Assembly: GCA_016931185.1 (NCBI GenBank)
Contig: JAFGFI010000130.1
Coordinates: 1-40,305, forward strand
Length of the DNA stretch: 40,305 nt
Direction: 5' to 3'
DNA from: Anaerolineae bacterium
GTDB taxonomy: Bacteria > Chloroflexota > Anaerolineae > B4-G1 > SLSP01
Shown here: in pieces, positions 23,935 to 32,710 of the stretch
How positions within the stretch are numbered: position 1 is the first letter of the stretch
Layout: each line of letters starts with the position of its first letter
The notes under the pieces: generated by a model
The model's input: the letters and a program-made list of their open reading frames with translations, nothing else
Told to the model about the DNA's origin: nothing
The model's database searches: none
Made by a program: the position numbers and the translations under genes

Positions 23935-24795
23935 ATGCATAATACCTTACGTAAAGTAGTTTACTCACCTGAATCGGCGTTGCGCCGGCCGCGTCAATTG
24001 CTGAATGCAATGGTATATGATTTACTAGCTTCTCGAGAATTGGCGTGGCGTCTCTTTGTGCGCAACATCAGTGCTCAGTACCGTCAGTCGGTTTTGGGCT
24101 ATTTTTGGGCCTTTTTGCCACCAATTGTAACGACGTTGACGTTTGTTTTCCTTAATGCTCAAAAAATTATTAATACTTCGAGTGATAGTATTGGTTTGCC
24201 TTATCCCGTTTATGTAATGTTGGGGACATTGTTGTGGGAAGGGTTCTTGGATGCGCTTAATAGCCCTCTTAAACTTATTATTTCATCGCGATCTATGTTG
24301 GCTAAGATTAACTTCCCGCGTGAAGCCCTGATTTTAGCTGGGTTGGGTGAGGTGATATTCAATTTTGCCATTCGTCTTATACTGTTAATAGGTGTCTTTA
24401 TTTGGTTTAATATTCCTGTGCCTTCTACCGCACTTTTGGCTCCTCTAGGTATTCTTTCCCTTATGGCTTTGGGCGTCATGTTTGGTATCCTGCTTTCGCC
24501 ATTAGGTGTGTTGTATCAAGATGTTCAGCGTGGCATTACGCTTGTAACTTCAATGTGGTTTTTCCTGACGCCTGTGGTCTATGAACCCCCATCTGCTTGG
24601 CCAGCTTCGTTATTGGTCGAATTTAATCCGGTCAGCCCTTTATTGGTCACTACCCGTGAAATGTTAACGACTGGGTCGTTTACGCAGCTTAAATCTTTTT
24701 GGATTGTTTCAAGCATAGTTATAGTTCTTTTGTTAATAGGTTGGGTGCTTTACAGAGTGGCAATGCCACATCTGGTCGAGCGCATTGGTGCTTAG
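23935..24795 (+). CDS. wzm: ABC-2 type polysaccharide exporter permease (Wzm-like)
   Basis: The 286-residue protein has six predicted helices after a cytoplasmic N-terminus and the ABC-2 permease pattern: LFVRNISAQYRQSVLGYFWAFLPP near residues 40-63, then a gating region ending LTPVVYEPPSAWP. It forms the channel for export of lipid-linked glycans (O-antigen, teichoic acid or capsule). CAGGAG precedes the ATG at good spacing. The cognate ATPase starts 13 nt after its stop, so the two form one transporter. Confidence 0.92.
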   Translation: MHNTLRKVVYSPESALRRPRQLLNAMVYDLLASRELAWRLFVRNISAQYRQSVLGYFWAFLPPIVTTLTFVFLNAQKIINTSSDSIGLPYPVYVMLGTLLWEGFLDALNSPLKLIISSRSMLAKINFPREALILAGLGEVIFNFAIRLILLIGVFIWFNIPVPSTALLAPLGILSLMALGVMFGILLSPLGVLYQDVQRGITLVTSMWFFLTPVVYEPPSAWPASLLVEFNPVSPLLVTTREMLTTGSFTQLKSFWIVSSIVIVLLLIGWVLYRVAMPHLVERIGA

Positions 24796-24808
24796 GGGAT
24801 GGTGACCA

Positions 24809-26047
24809 GTGAGTGATAAAGTTCTAATTAGTGTAGAAAATGTTTCTAAGAAATTTTGCCGCGATCTAAAGAAATCATTATGGTATGGCGTGCAGGATAT
24901 TGTTGGTGAATTGCTGGGATTTAGTAGTAGATCCCAGAGTTTGCGTCCTAAGGAGTTTTGGGCTTTACATGATCTTTCGTTCGAGTTGAAGCGGGGCGAG
25001 AGCTTGGGCTTAATAGGGCCTAATGGCGCGGGAAAGAGTACGTTGCTAAAGCTTCTTAATGGACTGATTAAACCAGATCTGGGACAGATCACCGTTTATG
25101 GGCGGATGGGGGCCTTAATTGAACTGGGGGCTGGCTTTAACCCTGTCTTGACCGGCCGAGAAAATATATATGTCAATGCGGCTGTGTTGGGCATTCCCAA
25201 GCGCCATGTCGATCGGATGATCAAAGAGATCATTGATTTCTCTGATCTAGAGGAGTTCATTGATACGCCTGTGCAAAGCTACAGTTCGGGAATGCGGGTA
25301 CGTTTGGGGTTTTCAGTGGCTGCCCAATTGAAGCCTGATATTTTAGTCGTGGATGAGGTACTTGCGGTTGGGGATGCTTATTTTCGAAGAAAGTGTATTA
25401 GTTATATGCAAGGCCTTTTCCGAAGTCGCGAAGCAACAGTGATTCTTGTATCTCACAACCTCCGTAATATTGAGCAAGTGTGCGATCGCGCGTTATATTT
25501 GGATCGTGGCCGTGTGATCGCTCAAGGCCGTCCCGATGATGTGATTTCTCAGTATTTGTACAATTCTAATGCTCAATATGCCGAGCATACTGCCGGGCAC
25601 CTTGACTCCCACGAGGGTTCAGGAGAAGTGCGATTTACGGATGTTTCGGTACTGTCAGCACACACAGGTGAATCACTTTTGACGGCGGGCGAACCTATCT
25701 TAATCAAGGCGCGATTTGAGAGTTTGAAGCCGGTTGAATTCGCTCGATTCCGAATTGGTATCCAGGATTTTGAAACACAGACCCTAATAGCTTGGGCTAA
25801 TGTTGATGTACAAGACTTGCATCAAGATGGAGAAATTGTTTGCACATTTCCTGATATTCACCTACATCCCAGGTCATACTCTATCTATCTCTCTGCAACG
25901 GATCTCTTACTACTCTTTGACCGTTTGAGCAATGCGCGAACTTTTGTGGTGGAGGGGGCCAGAGATGAAGGTATTAAGTTTTCAGTTGGTGACCCACCAT
26001 TGATTCACATACCGTATGTTATTGACGTCAATTTGAGGGAGATCTGA
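24809..26047 (+). CDS. wzt: polysaccharide ABC exporter ATPase with Wzt-type glycan-binding tail
   Basis: The 412-residue protein has a nucleotide-binding domain with Walker A GPNGAGKST near residues 68-76, signature YSSGMRVRLGFS, Walker B ILVVDEVLAVGD, and the switch His in LVSHN. After about 255 a beta-rich C-terminal domain (SGEVRFTDVSVLSAHTGE...SYSIYLSATDLLL) resembles the Wzt carbohydrate-binding domain, which recognises the capped end of the exported glycan. The GTG at 24809 is used, with GGGGATGG upstream. Presence of this tail implies a glycan with a defined terminal modification; the pyruvyl transferase next door is a candidate source. Confidence 0.92.
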   Translation: MSDKVLISVENVSKKFCRDLKKSLWYGVQDIVGELLGFSSRSQSLRPKEFWALHDLSFELKRGESLGLIGPNGAGKSTLLKLLNGLIKPDLGQITVYGRMGALIELGAGFNPVLTGRENIYVNAAVLGIPKRHVDRMIKEIIDFSDLEEFIDTPVQSYSSGMRVRLGFSVAAQLKPDILVVDEVLAVGDAYFRRKCISYMQGLFRSREATVILVSHNLRNIEQVCDRALYLDRGRVIAQGRPDDVISQYLYNSNAQYAEHTAGHLDSHEGSGEVRFTDVSVLSAHTGESLLTAGEPILIKARFESLKPVEFARFRIGIQDFETQTLIAWANVDVQDLHQDGEIVCTFPDIHLHPRSYSIYLSATDLLLLFDRLSNARTFVVEGARDEGIKFSVGDPPLIHIPYVIDVNLREI

Positions 26048-26051
26048 ATTT

Positions 26052-27305
26052 ATGGAGGGCGATTCTGTACTCAAAGTATGTTTGGTATGGCACTCAGTTT
26101 ATTCACCCAATATGGGGGTAAATGCGTTGACGTATGCCGCGTTGTGGTATTTGGAAACCCTGTCGGAGCAGCTTGGAATACGTTTCAACTACACACTTCT
26201 TGGTCAGGGGCCTTTGAGTAGAGATCATTGCTCAGATGAGATTGAGATTAGCGGCAAGAGAATTCCCTTCAAGTTTGAACGTCTGGTATTGCCTAATATA
26301 AAAGTGCAAAATGTGAGAAGTTGGGTCCGTTTTTTGAAATGGTTAGTGCGTCATGATTCAGAATTCACGGCGAATTTATCTCAGTACGATCTTATTTTTG
26401 ATATTGGTGAAGGGGATAGTTTTAGTGATATATACGGTACAAAAAGGTTCATTAAACTTTGTCTGACAAAGTTTTTTTCTTTGCGTTCTGGGAAGCCTTT
26501 GATATTGCTTCCACAGACGATTGGCCCTTTTGAGGGTACTCTCTCTAGGTTTGTGGCTAATCAAATTATGCAACGTATCCGGTATGTTTATCCTCGTGAT
26601 CAAGCCAGCCTGGATTATTTGCAAAGCGTGATGCCCAATCGAACGTTTCGTCAATACCTCGATCTGGCTTTCAATCTACCTTATGATAAGGGGCATTTTA
26701 CACCTGGAAAGACGCACGTGGGGCTTAATATTTCGGCGCTGTTGTGGCATGGCGGATATACCCGTGACAACATGTTCAAGCTTGGACTCAATTACCGGCA
26801 GATCATGGAAGATATTCTTCAGCTATTTTTAAAAAAAGAGCATGTAGTTGTACATCTCATTCCACATGTTGTCCTTTCTGATGATCTTAGCATCGCAGGT
26901 GATTATGTGGTTGCTGAACAAATTCACCGGGAAATGCCGGATACTGTCCTGCCGCCAGCTTTCAAAACACCCGTTGAGGCCAAAAGTTATATCAGCGGGT
27001 TGGACTTTCTCGTTGGTGCCCGTATGCATGCGTGTATTGCGGCTTATTCCTCTGGGGTTCCGGTGATACCTATGGCCTATAGCCGCAAGTTTTCTGGTCT
27101 GTTTGTTTTATCCCTAGGGTATCCGATGTTAGTGGACTTAAAACAAGATGGCTATGAACAAGCACGCCAGAAGATATGTGATGGATTCGAGAACCGTTTG
27201 CTGTTGAAACAATCAATTCTTGCTAATCGCTCTGTGGTTGAAAAGAGTATCACTGCATTTCATAATGAGTTATTTAATATTATGAAGGATACTTGCGTAA
27301 TCTGA
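26052..27305 (+). CDS. polysaccharide pyruvyl transferase family protein
   Basis: The 417-residue protein has the family motifs in order: an N-terminal NMGVNALTYAAL loop, IFDIGEGDSFSDIYG near 115-130, LILLPQTIGPFEG, YPRDQASLDYL, HVGLNISALLW and ARMHACIAAYSSGVPVIPMAYSRKF near 320-345. Members add pyruvate ketals from phosphoenolpyruvate to sugars, while some act as other glycan modifiers. It begins 4 nt after the Wzt stop, so it is very likely co-transcribed with the exporter. Confidence 0.88.
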   Translation: MEGDSVLKVCLVWHSVYSPNMGVNALTYAALWYLETLSEQLGIRFNYTLLGQGPLSRDHCSDEIEISGKRIPFKFERLVLPNIKVQNVRSWVRFLKWLVRHDSEFTANLSQYDLIFDIGEGDSFSDIYGTKRFIKLCLTKFFSLRSGKPLILLPQTIGPFEGTLSRFVANQIMQRIRYVYPRDQASLDYLQSVMPNRTFRQYLDLAFNLPYDKGHFTPGKTHVGLNISALLWHGGYTRDNMFKLGLNYRQIMEDILQLFLKKEHVVVHLIPHVVLSDDLSIAGDYVVAEQIHREMPDTVLPPAFKTPVEAKSYISGLDFLVGARMHACIAAYSSGVPVIPMAYSRKFSGLFVLSLGYPMLVDLKQDGYEQARQKICDGFENRLLLKQSILANRSVVEKSITAFHNELFNIMKDTCVI

Positions 27306-27538
27306 ATTATTTGATGTATTTTTATCGATCCTGATATTGGAGAAGTGTTTCATGGCAGCGCCATTGCTGCGTTGCACTTTCCGAAGTGCGAGAGCTTCTG
27401 TTTTCCAACTGCTAAGAAACATCCCCAATTTCTTGCTGAAAGCAGCCGTTTGCTGTGTAGGTGACCGGGGTTGCTCATTTGAATTACATCTATGAAGGAC
27501 GGTAGTTTGGCGAGCGTTTATCTGTACAGGAGAATGTA
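27306..27538. repeat. intergenic region with palindromic repeat core
   Basis: TTGCACTTTCCGAAGTG at 27372-27388 is identical to 8201-8217 and forms a 6-bp hairpin with TCCG loop (GCACTT/AAGTGC). No gene or clear promoter was seen here; an ATP-site-like purine stretch (AGGAG) precedes the next ATG. Confidence 0.65.
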
Positions 27539-29044
27539 ATGATCCAGAAAAAAAATGCGGGAAATTTCTTGGATTTTGTTAATCAATTTGTATTGTGCCG
27601 GCTTGAGGAGTACATTCCAGTAGCGTGGAATAAAAAAGAGTTAGGGGGGTGGTTATTAGCATGTCACCCCTCTTTGCCTGTTATTGAGATACGGAATTCT
27701 GAATCCCTTCATTTGGGTTGGTTACTGGGCTATCCAATTGATGAAAACAAGCAGATATTGAAAGGGACGATAACGTGTGACCAGGGAATGGATGACCAAG
27801 ACTTGTCTAGGTTTGAGTCTTGGCTCTATAGCTTAGGGGGAACCTTCGCTGCTATCATCATACTGCCACGTGCCTCGCGTTTCTACTTAGATGCGGCCGG
27901 CTCTTTGTCGGCTGTATTTCACACGGACTGTGAAATTGTAGCTTCTACACCTACGCTCATTGGTATTGCAGAAGATAATCAAGCATTAATTGATATTATG
28001 GGAGTGCCCGAGTCAAATGTTTGGTATCCTTTTGGCTTAACACCCAAAAAGTCAGTGGAACGTTTGATTCCAAGTCACTATTTGGATTTAGTTAGATGGA
28101 AGTCTTTCAGACATTGGCCCAGAGCGGAGCGTCTGAGCATTGAACCGGATACCGAATCAACGGTTCAGGAGATGGCGCAAATTATAACGCGGTGTATAGC
28201 AGGCGTGACTCGGGAATATCCCGCATATATGGCATTGACGGCGGGGCAAGATACGAGATCACTATTAGCTTGCGCTAAAAAATTTATTGATAGAATTACT
28301 TTTTTTACGATGGAGGTTCCTGACGACATAGGGCGACTGGATTTTACACTCGCAGCAGAGATAGCGCAACATTTTAGCTTAAACCATAAAATGCTCGAAT
28401 GTCAGCAAGCTACGGAACAGGAGCGAACAGGATGGCTTGAACGTACAGGATATTGTATTGGGGGACGTGTCAGTCATAGTTTTGTTATGTTGCATAAGCT
28501 CAATCCTAACTATCCTATTATCACTGGGGCAATTGGATCGGTTGGGCGGGCGCATTTCTACAATAAATTCGGGGCGACACCTGACACTAGACTGACAGGT
28601 GAAAATATACTAAATTGGTCTCATTTTCCACAAACACCGGAAGTGCTTGATAAGGCAAGTGCCTGGCTGCAAGAAGTAGCTGATTATGATGTGTTGACGA
28701 TACTTGATCTATTTTTGATAGAGCAGCGAGTTGGATGTTTGGCTACGCCACAAAATTACGGAAATCATTGGAATGTTTTTACTGTGGCACCTTTTTGCCA
28801 TAGAAGAATTTTTGACCTGACGTTAAGTTTGCCTTATGAATATCGAATAAAACAGAGGCTAAATGTGGATATTATCAGGACTCAATGGCCAGAACTGCTT
28901 AAGTTTCCCATTAACAATTACAGGGGAATTCGGGGTGTTAAGAAAAATATCAGGAGGTTACGGAGGATTGTTGGCGGTTACCCGATAATTAGAGGTGTGA
29001 AAAAGATAGTAAGGCGTTTGAGGAAAGCCAACCTTGGGCGTTGA
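27539..29044 (+). CDS. asparagine-synthase-like protein lacking the glutaminase cysteine
   Basis: The 501-residue protein has a C-terminal asparagine synthetase-type domain with the PP-loop-like ATP motif ALTAGQDTRSLLA near residues 229-241 and GAIGSVGRAHF later. The N-terminal region (LYSLGGTFAAIIILPRASRFYLDAAGSLSAVFH) looks like a residual glutamine amidotransferase fold, but the catalytic Cys2 of MCG-type enzymes is absent. It may therefore use free ammonia or another amine, as in other AsnB-like enzymes that modify glycans or peptides. The C-terminus carries two copies of RGVKK..RRLR, a basic repeat of unknown role. Strong AGGAG precedes the start. It sits among glycosyltransferases, so amidation of a uronic acid is a reasonable guess. 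Confidence 0.75.
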   Translation: MIQKKNAGNFLDFVNQFVLCRLEEYIPVAWNKKELGGWLLACHPSLPVIEIRNSESLHLGWLLGYPIDENKQILKGTITCDQGMDDQDLSRFESWLYSLGGTFAAIIILPRASRFYLDAAGSLSAVFHTDCEIVASTPTLIGIAEDNQALIDIMGVPESNVWYPFGLTPKKSVERLIPSHYLDLVRWKSFRHWPRAERLSIEPDTESTVQEMAQIITRCIAGVTREYPAYMALTAGQDTRSLLACAKKFIDRITFFTMEVPDDIGRLDFTLAAEIAQHFSLNHKMLECQQATEQERTGWLERTGYCIGGRVSHSFVMLHKLNPNYPIITGAIGSVGRAHFYNKFGATPDTRLTGENILNWSHFPQTPEVLDKASAWLQEVADYDVLTILDLFLIEQRVGCLATPQNYGNHWNVFTVAPFCHRRIFDLTLSLPYEYRIKQRLNVDIIRTQWPELLKFPINNYRGIRGVKKNIRRLRRIVGGYPIIRGVKKIVRRLRKANLGR

Positions 29045-29048
29045 TGAT

Positions 29049-29975
29049 ATGGATCTGTCCGTTATTATTGTTAACTGGAATGTATGTGATTTGTTACGGC
29101 GTTGTTTAGCTTCTGTTGAAGCTAACTGTGACGATTTGTCTTTGGAGGTGATTGTGGTTGATAATGCCTCTGTCGACGATAGTGTGCAGATGGTCAAACG
29201 GGAGTTTCCTCAAGTGCGCCTCATTGCGAGTCAGGAAAATTTAGGTTATACTGGCGGGAATAATTTGGGAGTGAATAAGGCACAGGGGCGGTATTTGTTG
29301 ATTCTCAATCCAGATACCGAGATCGTTGGGGATGCATTGCCGCAGATGGTGGCTTATCTAGATGAAAATTCTCATATCGCGGTAGTGGGACCAAAGTTGC
29401 TGTATCCAGATGGGACGGTGCAATCATCCCGGCGTCGATTCCCCACGTTAGCGCAGGCTTTTATTGACGATAGTGTTCCGTTCGGCAGGCGCTGGTTTCC
29501 TAACAGTAAACTTGAACAGAGATATGTGATGGCTGAAGGTTCTGATGATAAAATACAAGCCGTCGATTGGTTAGTGGGGGCGGCGCTGATGATTCGGCGT
29601 GAAGTGTGGCAAAAAATTGGCCCATTGGATGAAACGTTTTTTATGTATTTCGAGGAACTTGACTGGTGTAGGCGTTGTCGAGACGCGGGCGAGGAGATCC
29701 ACTATCTGCCGCAGGCTCAGATCATTCACCATCATGGCGCAGCCTCGGGGAAAATCCCGGTCAAGAAGCGGATTTATCTCAATCGCAGCAAAATTATCTA
29801 CTATCGCAAATATTTTGGTGACGGCTGGGCCAATCTAATTCGCCTTTTCCTACTGTTAAATTTTACTTGGGTTATGCTGATAGAACTGCTCAAGTGGACG
29901 GTGTCATCGCATCGTGAGACACATTGGCGGCGAGTACAAGAATACTGGCAAGTGTTACGATCTGGCCTGCGGTAG
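29049..29975 (+). CDS. GT2 family glycosyltransferase
   Basis: The 308-residue protein has the GT-A start LSVIIVNWNVCDLLRRCLASV, the nucleotide-sugar loop VVDNASVDDSV, NLGYTGGNN, and a DXD-like LNPDTEIV near residue 90. FFMYFEELDWCRRCRDAGEEIHYLP near 200 is typical of rhamnosyl-type GT2 enzymes. A hydrophobic C-terminal segment (LIRLFLLLNFTWVMLIELL) suggests membrane association. ATG 29049 is preferred over the upstream TTG at 29034 because it begins the conserved fold; it lies 4 nt after the previous stop. Confidence 0.9.
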   Translation: MDLSVIIVNWNVCDLLRRCLASVEANCDDLSLEVIVVDNASVDDSVQMVKREFPQVRLIASQENLGYTGGNNLGVNKAQGRYLLILNPDTEIVGDALPQMVAYLDENSHIAVVGPKLLYPDGTVQSSRRRFPTLAQAFIDDSVPFGRRWFPNSKLEQRYVMAEGSDDKIQAVDWLVGAALMIRREVWQKIGPLDETFFMYFEELDWCRRCRDAGEEIHYLPQAQIIHHHGAASGKIPVKKRIYLNRSKIIYYRKYFGDGWANLIRLFLLLNFTWVMLIELLKWTVSSHRETHWRRVQEYWQVLRSGLR

Positions 29976-30015
29976 AGATGTTTTGAAAAGTGCGTGTTTA
30001 TGTGTGGGATAGAGA

Positions 30016-31215
30016 ATGAAAGTACTGTTTATTGATAAATTAGTTCCGTATCCACCGGCTGATGGTGGTACATTGCGCGTTTTTAATCTGTTACGCTACA
30101 TTAGCCAGCATTGCGATGTGTCGTTGCTTACTTGGCATCGACCATCGGAGGACGAAGCAGGTGTCGCGGACTATTTGAAATCTTTTTGTGCTCACGTTGA
30201 GTTTGTGGGTAAACCCGTGCTTACTGCGCGTGAATACCGGCAGCGACAATTTGGGGGACTTTTGCGGTGCGAAACCGTGCGTAGCGCGGTGGATTATTCT
30301 GAGCGGATGGCGAGCCGGATACGAACATTGACCACTAACGAGGGCTATGATGTGGTTGATATTCAACGTCCGGAAATGGCACCCTATGTTAAGGCTATTT
30401 CTCCCAATAGCCATTGCCGGAAAATTCTTACATTATACGATGTCCCCTATGTGCAATATCGTCGGATGATGGCGGTCAAGCCTGGTTGGCGCGCGAAGTT
30501 GAAATTTTTTTTTAAAGATGTTTTGTTTTTAAAGCGTATGACGCTTAAGTATGGGCGGTATTTTGATCAGTACATTATGGTTTCGGAACTTGATCGCAGA
30601 ATCATAGTGCAGGATAATCCAGACTTGAATGTTGTTGTGATCCCCAATGGTGTGAATACGCAAGACTACACGATCTTGAGGGAACAACAGCCTATATCCC
30701 CTACGCTTATTCTAGTAGGTAAAATGAATTATCTGCCCAATGTGGATGGGGCTGTGTTTTTTTGTCAAGAGATATTACCTTTAATTCGGCAGCAGGTACC
30801 AGACTGTAAGTTGTTGATTGTCGGCCAGAAGCCGGATACTGCCGTGCGGGCATTGGCTTCTGACTATGTCTTTGTCACCGGGTATGTGGAGAGTGTTGTC
30901 CCCTATTATCAGGACGCATTGGTTTCTGTGGTTCCATTGCGTTCGGGGGGAGGGACGCGATTAAAAATTTTAGAATCTATGGCGTTAGGGCGACCTGTGG
31001 TTTCCACTACATTGGGATGTGAGGGGTTGGCCGTGGCACATGAGAAAGATATTCTCGTAGCGGATACGCCGGCCGATTTTGCCGCGCAGACGGTTCGATT
31101 GCTGAATGATGAAGCCTTAAGACAACGTCTTATTGTTAACGGGCGACGGTTAGTCGAATTAGAATATGATTGGCGACCTATTGCTAAAAAGTTATTGCAA
31201 GTATATCGTCAGTAG
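30016..31215 (+). CDS. GT4-type glycosyltransferase
   Basis: The 399-residue GT-B protein begins KVLFIDKLVPYPPADGGTLRVFNLLRYI and has VIPNGVNTQDY, LVGKMNYLPNVDGAVFF, and the sugar-nucleotide site VVPLRSGGGTRLKILESMALGRPVVST with the E-x7-E-like pattern. Such enzymes add a sugar to the growing lipid-linked glycan on the cytoplasmic face. It follows the GT2 gene by 40 nt. Donor and acceptor are unknown. Confidence 0.88.
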   Translation: MKVLFIDKLVPYPPADGGTLRVFNLLRYISQHCDVSLLTWHRPSEDEAGVADYLKSFCAHVEFVGKPVLTAREYRQRQFGGLLRCETVRSAVDYSERMASRIRTLTTNEGYDVVDIQRPEMAPYVKAISPNSHCRKILTLYDVPYVQYRRMMAVKPGWRAKLKFFFKDVLFLKRMTLKYGRYFDQYIMVSELDRRIIVQDNPDLNVVVIPNGVNTQDYTILREQQPISPTLILVGKMNYLPNVDGAVFFCQEILPLIRQQVPDCKLLIVGQKPDTAVRALASDYVFVTGYVESVVPYYQDALVSVVPLRSGGGTRLKILESMALGRPVVSTTLGCEGLAVAHEKDILVADTPADFAAQTVRLLNDEALRQRLIVNGRRLVELEYDWRPIAKKLLQVYRQ

Positions 31216-31325
31216 GGCTGTGATGGCGATTTTGGCCGAATCTTTTTTGGTCTCCGTCCAGCACCGAGATCCTTCAATCCACTGAGTTTGAGTCCAGGTT
31301 TCGTATGGGGCTATAAGTCGACGTA

Positions 31326-32654
31326 ATGATGAATAATATGCGAAAAGTCCTGATGATTGCTTATACGTTTCCTCCGAGGGGAGGATCGGGTGTGCAGCGA
31401 ACGGTGAAGTTTGCGAAATATCTACCTGAGTTTGGGTGGCAACCCATAATTTTGACCACGAGTGCCCCTCCGTGGCGTGAGGCTGACGTCTCTCTGCTAA
31501 GAGAATTGCCGGATACCTTGCCCATGTATAGAGTGCCTGATTTTGATGGCAGTTTTGTGAAAAGACTTATTAGGAAATTTTTTTTACGAAACACAAAACG
31601 CGCGAGGGAGGGGAGCGCGATCTCTCCAAAGGGCGGGCCTGCTACTCACAGCCGGGTACGGAGAGCTTGGGCGAATTTTGTGGATACTTGGCTTTTGATT
31701 CCTGATTCCTGTATTCGTTGGCTTCCGGCAGCATTGTGGATGGGGCTAAGGGTTGGAAGACAATTTGATGTGATTTACTCGACTTCTTCGCCTTTTACAG
31801 ATCATATTGTCGCTTATTTTTTGCATAAAATTTTCGAAAAACCTTGGATCGCGGACTTTAGAGATCCCTGGACGCAGTATGGGGTCTATCAACAGTCGTC
31901 GCAACTGCGCGCTCGGATAGATATTTTTTTAGAATCATTGTTGTTAAAGGCATCCGATATCGTGGCTGTAACGTGTGCTGCCACAGCCAGAAGTTTCCAG
32001 GATACACATCCTTCTTTGCCTCAGGATAAGTTTGTGGAGATTACGAATGGGTTTGATGCGGATGATTTTGAGTTAACCTGTTCGCCGTTTTCTACGTTTA
32101 CTATAGCCTATACGGGGCGCTTTGATAGCCAGAAAAATGCTTCTTCTGCTTTTCTCCAGGCCTTGGGGGAAATACGCCGCGAGTATCCTGAATTGGTTCC
32201 TGAAATCAAGGTCATTTTTGCTGGAAGTTTTGAAGAACGGAGTCGCGTTTTGCTGGAGAAGTGGTCGCTTGAGGATATGGTTGAGCTGCGGGGGTATATT
32301 TCTCATGAAGAGAGTGTGAAATTGCTTTTGAAATCTCATGTTTTATTGTTAACGCTTAGTGATGAACGTGGAGTGAACCTTACTTATCCTGGTAAACTGT
32401 TTGAGTATCTGGCGGCCCAGAAAACTATTCTGTCGCTGGTGCCGGCAGGAGCTGCCGCTGACTTAATCGGTGATATGGAGGCCGGTCCCATCGTGTCGTC
32501 CGAAAATGTTGAGGCTATAAAGGAGACCGTACTCAAGCTGTACCATCAATATAAAAGAGGGGATACGTTACTTAAGATTTATAAAAATTTAGACCGATTT
32601 GAGCGGCGATCTCTCACAGAGCGTCTGGCCCAATATCTGGATGTTGTTGCATAA
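31326..32654 (+). CDS. GT4-like glycosyltransferase
   Basis: The 442-residue GT-B protein starts RKVLMIAYTFPPRGGSGVQRTVKFAKYLPEFGW and has DVIYSTSSPFTDH, WIADFRDPWTQYGVY near 180-195, ITNGFDADDF, IAYTGRFDSQKN and FEYLAAQKTILSLVP. The pattern is common among O-antigen and capsule transferases. Residues of about 92-110 (KRAREGSAISPKGG) look like a variable, low-complexity loop. Several Met codons lie at the start (31326, 31329, 31338); the first is listed. Confidence 0.85.
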   Translation: MMNNMRKVLMIAYTFPPRGGSGVQRTVKFAKYLPEFGWQPIILTTSAPPWREADVSLLRELPDTLPMYRVPDFDGSFVKRLIRKFFLRNTKRAREGSAISPKGGPATHSRVRRAWANFVDTWLLIPDSCIRWLPAALWMGLRVGRQFDVIYSTSSPFTDHIVAYFLHKIFEKPWIADFRDPWTQYGVYQQSSQLRARIDIFLESLLLKASDIVAVTCAATARSFQDTHPSLPQDKFVEITNGFDADDFELTCSPFSTFTIAYTGRFDSQKNASSAFLQALGEIRREYPELVPEIKVIFAGSFEERSRVLLEKWSLEDMVELRGYISHEESVKLLLKSHVLLLTLSDERGVNLTYPGKLFEYLAAQKTILSLVPAGAAADLIGDMEAGPIVSSENVEAIKETVLKLYHQYKRGDTLLKIYKNLDRFERRSLTERLAQYLDVVA

Positions 32655-32710
32655 TGATAAACCGGTCCTATAATTAGGTGTCAAATACGTTGCTCTGCGA
32701 GGGGATGCTT

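Noticed and set aside
31600..31665. Repeat insert in the glycosyltransferase at 31326
   Set aside because: The loop is variable and basic, but no palindrome or repeat shared with the other inserts was found.
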